A stretch of 12,768 nt of DNA from positions 1-12,768 of the forward strand of contig CAJCIJ010000097.1 in assembly GCA_903970315.1 (NCBI GenBank). The letters are read 5' to 3'. The position numbers and the translations under genes are program-made. Below the pieces are notes generated by a model. It saw nothing but the letters and a program-made list of their open reading frames with translations, had not been told where the DNA came from and did no database searches. Shown here one piece after another: positions 7,167 to 12,768 of this stretch (position 1 is its first letter; every line of letters begins with the position of its first letter). The stretch is from Actinomycetota bacterium. Lineage in GTDB: Bacteria > Actinomycetota > Thermoleophilia > Solirubrobacterales > Solirubrobacteraceae.

Positions 7167-9130
7167 CAGCCCGCTCGGTCCGCTGCGTGTTGTGGCGTGC
7201 TATGGCCCCGAATGCCTTCACGGTGGCCGACCTCATAGATCACGATCGACCCGACCTGGCGCCTGGTGAGGCCCAGGCCCGCAACCGGGACTTCGGCGGC
7301 GGCACTCGGGTCGGCGGGCTCCGGGCCACCGGTGGCCGAGAGGCCCGGAAGGCTGGGGACGTCTGTGTGCAGGATCACCGTGTGGATGCCAAATTCGTGG
7401 AGCTTGTTCACGCTCGCTGCATTCGGGAAGTGGCGCATGGCACCGCGCAGGTCGTCCAGCGCGGGTATGTCGAACGTGGAGTCCCCGTTGGCGATCCTGT
7501 AGAAGCCATCGGTCGAGTAGTACTGCCAGAGGCGGTCATCGGGTTGGTCGGTGGGCAGGTCGAGCACCGGTTGGCGCACCCCCGCTTCGGCGCTCGCCGG
7601 CTGGGGGACGACATGCTCGGGAAGCTGTCGTGTGCCTTCCGCCAGGATCGCCGCCACCAGCGCCAGTGCGACAAGCGGCGCAATCAGGCCCGTAGGCGCC
7701 CCTGCCCACCGGCCACCGGCTGCCTTCTCGCGGTCGCCACCAACACCGCCGGCCGTGTCATGGTCGGTGCGACCGGCCCATCGGCCCAGCCGGCCCAGAA
7801 GGCTCTGGGCGCCCGCAGCGGCCAGAAGTGCCAGCGCCAGAGTCGTGAGCGTGAAGATCCGGCCGGGCACGCGCACGCCGTTCCAGCCCGGGGCTATGTC
7901 GTGCAGCAGCCGAAAGGGGTAACCCGCGCCGCCAAGGCCCAGACCCAGGGCGAGCACTGCGCACACGATCGCCCCCCCCGCCAGCCCCAAGCGCATGCGC
8001 GCCGTATATGGGTTACCGGCCCGGCTGACGATGCCTGCCAGCGCCAGCAGCCCGATCACCAGACCGGGGAAGAAGACGCTCTCGGTGGCGCTTGGCACGT
8101 CGGCCCGCAGCGACGCCGTTGCGGCCCCCCACACCGGGTTTGAGGACGGCGCGGCAATCAGCGCGGCGGGGCCCGCCGAATACTTCCGGACTTCCGCGAT
8201 CGATCGTGCAGCGGTTGAGTACTCGGTGGCCACCCGCTCGTACGGGATCGACTGCAGCACTCCCACGCCGCCAAAGGCGGCGGCTCCCACACAGCTGGCG
8301 ACGAGCACGCTCAGGCGCCAGCGGCCGGCGGCGCTCCCGGAGGCCTTTGCAGCGGCGCTCCCACGCCAGCGGTGCCAGAGCACGAGCAGCGCCAGCACCC
8401 CGAGCAGGTAGCTGTACTGCAGGCCAAGCGTCCAGCCCAGGCTCAGCTGCCAGGCCGACACGAGCCACCCGGCAAGCACCAGACCCCAGGAGTCACGGCG
8501 GTAACCACGGACCAGCAAGAACAGCGCCAGAGCGATACCCCCGGAGGAGATCACCTGGAAGTGGCCCGCCTCGGTGGCCCGGTAGGGGGCGTAGGCGAAC
8601 GCCACGCCTGCCACCGCCGCTGCGCCGCTGCGGGCGCCCAACTCGCGCGCCAGCAGGTAAGTGCCCAGAAAGCACAGCGCCCAGATGAACAGGAAGATCA
8701 GGTTGTAGCGGACCAGCGCCGCCACGGTGCCGGAGCCCAAGAACCCCGCCGGCCCGTACCCCAGCAGCGAGTCCGAGAAGGCCAGGCTCAGTGGCCGGGG
8801 AAAGAACGCATTCGCGTCAAAGACGTGCAGTGGATTGGTGAGCAGCCCGTGACCAACCCAGGCCACCTGCCAGGCCGTGCGGATGGGGTCGCCCAGATCC
8901 GGCGAGATGCGCGTGGAGATGTGCAGGGCAAGCGGCCAGGTCGCCAGCACTGCGAGCGCCACCGCGGCCACCACAACGGCGATCAGCTCGCGCGCGCCCA
9001 GCTCGGGTGACGGCTGCCAGCGCGGGCCGGCACCCGCCGCGCTGGTGCCCGCGGCCTCTGTCGGTTGGAGCGGCTGCGGTACCGCCGCGGAAGGCTGCGG
9101 CCATGGGTGGTCGCCGATTGAGATGCTCAT
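7166..9130 (-). CDS. Polytopic membrane protein, GT-C-like, with C-terminal extracytoplasmic domain
   Basis: This is a 654-residue protein. A Pro/Ala-rich cytoplasmic N-terminus (1-47) is followed by membrane segment 1 (about 48-70) and a loop-1 acidic motif PDLGDP at 77-82. Next comes a stretch typical of actinobacterial GT-C-like proteins (DANAFFPRPLSLAFSDSLLG, about 105-124). About ten further hydrophobic segments run to about residue 495. A non-membrane C-terminal domain of about 155 residues follows. It contains VLDLPTD, a Tyr/Asn-containing YSTDGFYRIANG stretch and FGIHTVILHT, a module I recognise from hypothetical actinobacterial membrane glycosyltransferases. It may bind the glycan or lipid acceptor, but that is inference. 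The ATG at 9130 lacks an obvious Shine-Dalgarno. The stop overlaps the next gene's start by one base, so the two proteins are likely made together. Confidence 0.75.
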   Translation of the reverse strand: MSISIGDHPWPQPSAAVPQPLQPTEAAGTSAAGAGPRWQPSPELGARELIAVVVAAVALAVLATWPLALHISTRISPDLGDPIRTAWQVAWVGHGLLTNPLHVFDANAFFPRPLSLAFSDSLLGYGPAGFLGSGTVAALVRYNLIFLFIWALCFLGTYLLARELGARSGAAAVAGVAFAYAPYRATEAGHFQVISSGGIALALFLLVRGYRRDSWGLVLAGWLVSAWQLSLGWTLGLQYSYLLGVLALLVLWHRWRGSAAAKASGSAAGRWRLSVLVASCVGAAAFGGVGVLQSIPYERVATEYSTAARSIAEVRKYSAGPAALIAAPSSNPVWGAATASLRADVPSATESVFFPGLVIGLLALAGIVSRAGNPYTARMRLGLAGGAIVCAVLALGLGLGGAGYPFRLLHDIAPGWNGVRVPGRIFTLTTLALALLAAAGAQSLLGRLGRWAGRTDHDTAGGVGGDREKAAGGRWAGAPTGLIAPLVALALVAAILAEGTRQLPEHVVPQPASAEAGVRQPVLDLPTDQPDDRLWQYYSTDGFYRIANGDSTFDIPALDDLRGAMRHFPNAASVNKLHEFGIHTVILHTDVPSLPGLSATGGPEPADPSAAAEVPVAGLGLTRRQVGSIVIYEVGHREGIRGHSTPQHAADRAG

Positions 9131-9201
9131 GCCGGTGGTCTGGAAGAACTGCCCGGCGGAGCATATGGGGCGCTCGTGATGCGCGTGGCCGCGCGGCTGC
9201 T

Positions 9202-9825
9202 CTAGGCGATGCGGAGAAAGACCGACCGCGCGCTACCGCGCGTGGGCGTGAGCGTGAGGCGGTAGATCCCGGCGCCAAGCGTCGCCGTGCCATCGAGGTG
9301 TCCTGAGTTGACCCCTCGTTTGGCGGTCATGGAGAGTGAGCCCGGCAACTGGTGGAAAGCCACCTGGCCACCGTGGACGAACTCACGCGAGAGGCTCACG
9401 TGAACGTCTGCGGTGGCGTCCAGCGCGAACAGGAAGTGGATCTCCGAGGTTCGCACGCGACGGCTGTTCAGTGCCGCAACGGTGGCGCTCGCCAGCCGCA
9501 GCCCCGAGACGCTGATTCCCTTCTGGCCGACGCTGACCGTGGTCGGCGAGGACGTCTTGGGGGCGCCTGGTCCTTCGGCAGCTTCTTCTTCTGCTTCCAG
9601 CAGTTCAGCTTCAAACTGCGCTTCGGCTTCGGCTTCGCTGACCGCGGCCGACGAACCCGAGATTTCGGCGCCGGTTTCGGTCGCAGCGGCCGTGGCGGCG
9701 GTGGCGGGGTGTGCGGTGCGCGCCTCGGCCATCGATGCGGGAAGCAAGAAGGCAACGCCGGCAAGGACCGCTGCCACTACGTGGGTCGTGTTCGGCTTCA
9801 AACACGCGTTCTCGCTGGTCACCAC
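9202..9825 (-). CDS. Small exported protein of unknown function with Glu/Ala-rich segment
   Basis: I do not recognise a named family. The preferred start is the GTG at 9825, because AGCGGAG lies just upstream and the resulting 207-residue protein begins with a good signal peptide (hydrophobic core about 16-30, cleavage near SMAEA-RT at 35). An upstream ATG at 10041 in the same frame would add 72 Arg-rich residues through a region that looks non-coding, so it is not used. The mature protein has an Ala/Thr-rich stretch, then a Glu/Ala-rich segment (about 60-84) that could form a helix or coiled coil. A C-terminal domain (about 95-207) alternates hydrophobic and polar residues and ends GIYRLTLTPTRGSARSVFLRI, like the last strands of Ig-like or fibronectin-like domains. 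An extracellular beta-sandwich protein is inferred. It lies 71 bases upstream of the GT-C-like pair on the same strand and may share their transcript. Confidence 0.65.
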   Translation of the reverse strand: MVTSENACLKPNTTHVVAAVLAGVAFLLPASMAEARTAHPATAATAAATETGAEISGSSAAVSEAEAEAQFEAELLEAEEEAAEGPGAPKTSSPTTVSVGQKGISVSGLRLASATVAALNSRRVRTSEIHFLFALDATADVHVSLSREFVHGGQVAFHQLPGSLSMTAKRGVNSGHLDGTATLGAGIYRLTLTPTRGSARSVFLRIA

Positions 9826-9826
9826 G

Positions 9827-9833
9827 ATGCGCT
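9827..9833 (-). promoter_or_regulatory. Ribosome binding site supporting the GTG start at 9825
   Basis: On the minus strand a purine-rich run (AGGAAGGGAGCGGAG) lies upstream, its last GGAG six bases before the GTG at 9825. A second GTG follows at 9822 and could also be used. This decides the start of the small exported protein. Confidence 0.5.
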
Positions 9834-10095
9834 CCGCTCCCTTCCTGGGATTCGCTGCCTGGATTAACTTCGTGCTCGTCCGTGACCGAGCTTGGTATCG
9901 ACCATGCCGGGGGCGCCGATGAGCGCGACCAGGTCCTCTGGACATCTGGATGATTTGTTGCAACCGCCCCGGGGCGGCTGCGCTGGACGGATGACCCAAC
10001 GGGCGCCCCGCGCTTCGCCCCCGATGCGCCGGCGTGCGCATCGGTGCCGTGCGGCGTGCCCCCGACGGCGCCGACTGCGACGGCGCGGCGTGCGC
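9834..10095. other. Intergenic region with two perfect or near-perfect hairpins
   Basis: This stretch lies between the methyltransferase stop and the small exported-protein start, both on the minus strand. It holds an inverted repeat at 9960-9981 (nine-base arms with one G-T pair, CCGG loop) and a perfect one at 10021-10044. The part nearest the exported-protein gene (about 9840-9960) is less GC-rich and would be the place for its promoter, but I cannot assign a -10/-35 pair. Confidence 0.4.
10021..10044 (-). terminator. Perfect stem-loop downstream of the methyltransferase gene
   Basis: Bases 10021-10029 (CCGATGCGC) and 10036-10044 (GCGCATCGG) are perfect reverse complements with a six-base loop. 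The stem starts about 50 bases after the methyltransferase stop. No T-rich tail follows on the minus strand, so it may instead be a pausing or RNA-protecting hairpin, or simply a feature of GC-rich sequence. Confidence 0.35.
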
Positions 10096-11361
10096 CTATG
10101 CGCGCCGGCAGCGAACTTGGTAGACCGACAGAAAGCCCGAGCGAAAGCCGCTGCGCGCGGCGCGCAGGTAGAGGCGGAAGATCCGCATGCGTTCGGCGCC
10201 CACGATGCTCTGGGCCTTCTCGGCGTTTGAGTCCAGTCGCTCGGCCCAGTGGGTGAGCGTCTCCGCGTAGTCGCTCGCGAAGCCCTCCACGTGCTCGGTC
10301 ACAAACCCTGCATGCTCAAGCGCAAGCTGAACGCGCGAGACGTGCAGGGGGGCGGCGTCGGGGAAGACGTAACGCTCCGAGAACGGCCCCGCCTCGGGGT
10401 CGGTGTGGCGCAGACGGGCGATCCCGTGGTTCAGGAGGCGGCCGCCGGGGTCCAGCAGTTTGGCCAGGCGCGCTGCGTACTCGTCGATCTGGGCCGATCC
10501 CACGTGCTCGACCATGCCAATCGATGCAATCGCGTCAAAACGCTCGCCGCCCAGGTCGCGGTAGTCGGCGAGGCGGATCTCCACGCGGTCCTGCAGGCCG
10601 GCCTCGCGGACGCGCTCGCGCGCCAGCTGTGCCTGGGCGAGCGACGGTGTGATGCCAACAGCCCGCACCCCGTACTCGCGGGCGGCGTGCAGGACAAAGG
10701 CGCCCCAGCCGCAGCCCACGTCCAGCACACGCTCGCCCTCGGCCAGGGCCAGCTTGCGGCAGACCAGGTCCACCTTCTCACGTTGGGCCTCCTCCAGCGT
10801 CGTCGCTCCGCGGGAGAAGATCGCGCAGCTGTACGTCATGGAGGCGTCCAAGAAGAGCGCAAAGAACTCGTTGGAGATGTCGTAGTGGTGGCGCACCGCG
10901 CGCTCGTCGCGCTCGCGACTGTGGCGCTTGCCACGCGGGCGAAGCTCGCTGGGGGGAATCGCGGGCGGCCGCGTCAGCCCGCTCGCCCTCACGGCGGCCA
11001 TCGCAAGTCGCCCCTTGGCCGATGAATCCAGCGGCGGCGCTTTGAAGGTGCCCAGCAGGTCGATCAGCCCGTCGAGATCTGAGACCTCCAGCTCGCCTGC
11101 GACATATGCGCGCCCCAGCCCCAACTGGCCGGGCGCGCGCAGCACATGGGCAATGGCTGCGGGCGAGCGCAGGGTGAACACGAGGCCGTTGGGCGCTGTC
11201 GCTGAGAGCTCGGTGCCGTCCCAGAAACGCACCGTGAACGGGCGCTCGGGCAGCGCACGCTGCAGCTCGCGCACAAGGGGTTCGGGGCGGGCCAGAACGG
11301 GCATATCCGCGCGACAGATTACGGTGACGGCTGCTAGCTTGCGTGATACCGAGCCGACCAT
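10096..11361 (-). CDS. Cyclopropane-fatty-acyl-phospholipid synthase family SAM-dependent methyltransferase
   Basis: Members transfer the SAM methyl group to the cis double bond of membrane phospholipid acyl chains, giving cyclopropane or methyl-branched chains. In the 421-residue frame the family hallmarks are HHYDISNEFF at 158-167, MTYSCA at 175-180, the SAM-binding loop VLDVGCGWG at 212-220, GMVEHVG at 282-288 and RYVFPDAAP at 330-338. The four residues that bind bicarbonate in the E. coli enzyme appear conserved as Cys179, Glu285, His312 and Tyr331, so the enzyme should be active. An N-terminal region of about 150 residues resembles that of mycobacterial UfaA1-like proteins. The start is uncertain. 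The ATG at 11361 overlaps the desaturase start on the other strand, while the ATG at 11304 (residue 20) leaves room for promoters and fits the family. A divergent desaturase could supply its substrate. Confidence 0.9.
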   Translation of the reverse strand: MVGSVSRKLAAVTVICRADMPVLARPEPLVRELQRALPERPFTVRFWDGTELSATAPNGLVFTLRSPAAIAHVLRAPGQLGLGRAYVAGELEVSDLDGLIDLLGTFKAPPLDSSAKGRLAMAAVRASGLTRPPAIPPSELRPRGKRHSRERDERAVRHHYDISNEFFALFLDASMTYSCAIFSRGATTLEEAQREKVDLVCRKLALAEGERVLDVGCGWGAFVLHAAREYGVRAVGITPSLAQAQLARERVREAGLQDRVEIRLADYRDLGGERFDAIASIGMVEHVGSAQIDEYAARLAKLLDPGGRLLNHGIARLRHTDPEAGPFSERYVFPDAAPLHVSRVQLALEHAGFVTEHVEGFASDYAETLTHWAERLDSNAEKAQSIVGAERMRIFRLYLRAARSGFRSGFLSVYQVRCRRA

Positions 11362-12379
11362 GTACCAAGAGCAACGATCCCAGCTGGTCGAGGCTGCGCC
11401 AGCGGGCGCGGCTGCTGCAGAGGACCGCCCCGCAATCCAGGCCGCCGAGCGCCCCGGCGACGACCACGTTCAGCCGGTAAGCAGCGAGTCGCTGCACAGG
11501 ACGATCACGGGGATCATCACGATCGCGCCCTTCATCGGGCTGGGGATCGCGGCGTGGCAGCTCTGGGACGGGCTGCTGCACCCCTCCGACCTGGCGGTGT
11601 TCGGGATCATGTACGTGCTCACCGGCCTGGGTGTCACGGTGGGCTTTCACCGGCTCTTTACGCACCGCAGCTTCAAGACGTCGCCGGCGATGCGGGGCCT
11701 GTTTGCGGTGCTGGGATCGGTGGCGATCGAGGGCCCAGTGATCTCGTGGGTGGCAGACCATCGCAAGCACCACGCGTTCTCCGACAAGCCCGGAGACCCG
11801 CACAGCCCGCACGTCAACTGCACCGCCGGCTGGCGCGGGATGCTCAGCGGCCTTGGCCACGCACACGTGGGCTGGCTGTTCATCCACACCGATCGCGGCT
11901 GCCACGAGCGCTACGCGCCGGACCTGATCGCCGATCCCGTGGTCAGCTTCGTCTCAAAGACGTTCCTGTTCTGGGCGATCGCAGGGCTGGCGCTCTCGTT
12001 CGGTCTGGGATACGCGATCGGCGGCACAGTCGACGCGGGCTGGACCGGGCTTCTGTGGGGCGGCGCCATCCGCATGCTCGTCGTCCACCACGTCACCTAC
12101 TCGATCAACTCCCTGTGTCACTTCTTCGGGCGCAAGCCCTTTGCCACCGGCGACGAGTCGCGCAACCTCGCCTGGCTTTCGATCTTCACGTTCGGCGAGG
12201 CGTGGCACAACAACCACCACGCCTTCCCCACCTCGGCGCTGCACGGCTTCGGCTGGCGTCAGCCGGACATATCCGGCTGGGTGATCCGTGGGATGGAGCG
12301 CCTGGGCCTGGCCTGGGATGTCGTCTACATCTCCGAGGCGCGCAAGCAAAACAAGCTCAAGGCCGCCGCCGCGGCCTGA
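11360..12379 (+). CDS. Delta-9-type acyl-CoA/acyl-lipid desaturase (membrane di-iron)
   Basis: This 339-residue integral membrane protein carries the three histidine boxes that hold the di-iron centre: HRLFTH at 97-102, HRKHH at 134-138 and HNNHH at 283-287. Hydrophobic segments (about 49-68, 78-95, 195-222 and around 230-245) give the usual hairpin topology. It should insert a cis double bond in a saturated acyl chain, using O2 and electrons from a reductase not encoded here; the position of the bond is inferred from family resemblance to stearoyl-CoA desaturases. The first 45 residues are Ala/Glu-rich and not conserved in kind. The ATG at 11360 is chosen because the longer in-frame extension (to 10928) lies wholly antisense to the methyltransferase gene. 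No strong Shine-Dalgarno is seen. Pairing with the divergent cyclopropane synthase suggests a membrane-lipid adaptation module. Confidence 0.92.
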   Translation: MYQEQRSQLVEAAPAGAAAAEDRPAIQAAERPGDDHVQPVSSESLHRTITGIITIAPFIGLGIAAWQLWDGLLHPSDLAVFGIMYVLTGLGVTVGFHRLFTHRSFKTSPAMRGLFAVLGSVAIEGPVISWVADHRKHHAFSDKPGDPHSPHVNCTAGWRGMLSGLGHAHVGWLFIHTDRGCHERYAPDLIADPVVSFVSKTFLFWAIAGLALSFGLGYAIGGTVDAGWTGLLWGGAIRMLVVHHVTYSINSLCHFFGRKPFATGDESRNLAWLSIFTFGEAWHNNHHAFPTSALHGFGWRQPDISGWVIRGMERLGLAWDVVYISEARKQNKLKAAAAA

Positions 12380-12410
12380 TCGCCCGCGCGCGGCGTCGTA
12401 CCCTTAGGCG

Positions 12411-12768
12411 GTGCCCGGCAAGTCCCCTTCTGAGACCGTGCCATCCGTGCGCGAGATCCTCCAGCGCCGCACGGGTGAGGAGATGGCGCTCAACGACCGC
12501 TATCTGAACCCGCAGATGGGACGGATCCTGCGCACGCTCGGGTTTGACCGCACCTGGGTGCGCGGGGAGGGCGCCCACCTGATCGACTCAAAGGGCGACC
12601 GCTATCTGGACCTTTACGGCGGCTACGGCGTATTTGCCCTGGGCCGCAACCATCCCGATGTGATCGCTGCGCTCGGCGAGGTGATGGAGGCCCAGACGGG
12701 CAACCTGCCGCAGCTGGGTGTGACGCTGCTGAGCGGGGTGCTCGCCGAGCAGCTGCTGGCGCGGGCGC
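12411..12768 (+). CDS. Class III PLP-dependent aminotransferase, N-terminal part (runs off right edge)
   Basis: About 119 codons are visible. From residue 25 the sequence reads as the N-terminus of a class III aminotransferase (ornithine/acetylornithine/putrescine aminotransferase group): YLNPQMGRILRTLGFD, then GEGAHLIDSKGDRYLDLYGGYGVFALGRNHPDVIAAL, the standard GxGxxLxDxxGxxYLD and GHNHP-like motifs. The PLP lysine lies beyond the edge, so activity and substrate cannot be judged. The GTG at 12411 is the earliest reasonable start, 31 bases after the desaturase stop. GTG 12438 or ATG 12483 are alternatives, none with a strong Shine-Dalgarno. The short gap suggests co-transcription with the desaturase, but a shared pathway is not evident. 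Confidence 0.8.
   Translation, partial: MPGKSPSETVPSVREILQRRTGEEMALNDRYLNPQMGRILRTLGFDRTWVRGEGAHLIDSKGDRYLDLYGGYGVFALGRNHPDVIAALGEVMEAQTGNLPQLGVTLLSGVLAEQLLARA

Noticed and set aside
5640..7238. Long plus-strand open frame (532 codons) opposite the 563-residue membrane protein
   Set aside because: The translation is Arg/His/Gln-rich and low in hydrophobic structure, while the opposite strand encodes a coherent polytopic membrane protein with a GT-C-like motif.
9826..10041. 72-residue N-terminal extension of the small exported protein
   Set aside because: It is Arg-rich, spans the hairpins of the intergenic region and would bury the signal peptide. A GTG with a good ribosome binding site sits right before the signal peptide.
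10928..11359. N-terminal extension of the desaturase frame
   Set aside because: It is antisense to the conserved methyltransferase gene, is Ser/Arg-rich and adds nothing typical of desaturases. The ATG at 11360 gives a normal-length enzyme.
10778..11905. Minus-strand 375-codon frame spanning the methyltransferase/desaturase junction
   Set aside because: It is antisense to the desaturase and out of frame with the methyltransferase; the translation is shadow-like and Arg/His-rich.
1..12768. Defence system, CRISPR, prophage or insertion sequence
   Set aside because: No repeat-spacer pattern, transposase, integrase, nuclease or phage structural motif was seen on either strand.

Overview
This is a GC-rich window whose gene families point to an actinobacterium, most likely of the Thermoleophilia/Solirubrobacterales type. 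The reasons are the large exported protein at the left edge (a family I associate with that class), long Ala/Arg-rich coding frames, GTG starts, and actinobacterial-style membrane glycosyltransferase-like proteins. This placement is inference from family resemblance; no rRNA or other marker gene is present.

Layout, left to right. (1) 1-1908, minus: the N-terminal 636 codons of an exported protein with a duplicated Cys-containing domain, preceded by a clear Shine-Dalgarno and a relatively AT-rich upstream region (1909-2133). (2) 2134-3967: a MacB/LolCDE-type ABC export pair, unusual because the FtsX-like permease (minus) and the ATPase (plus) diverge from a shared CATG. The ATPase has Tyr where the family has its switch (H-loop) His. 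(3) 3957-5471, plus: an exported GH79-like (heparanase/beta-glucuronidase type) glycosidase that overlaps the end of the ATPase gene and is probably co-transcribed with it. (4) 5475-9825, minus: two GT-C-like polytopic membrane proteins whose stop and start overlap as TGATG, preceded by a small exported protein of unknown function. (5) 10096-12379: a cyclopropane-fatty-acid-synthase-family methyltransferase (minus) divergent from a delta-9-type acyl desaturase (plus). (6) 12411 to the right edge, plus: the start of a class III PLP-dependent aminotransferase.

How the genes may work together. The desaturase and the cyclopropane synthase form a plausible two-step acyl-chain module: one makes the cis double bond and the other methylenates or methylates it. 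The middle of the window (ABC exporter, exported GH79-like enzyme, two GT-C-like membrane proteins, small exported protein) looks like a cell-envelope or surface-glycan locus, but no substrate can be read from the sequence. I found no RNA genes, insertion sequences, CRISPR arrays or phage genes. There is no clear new defence or mobile system. The most unusual observations are the H-loop substitution and the divergent ABC pair.
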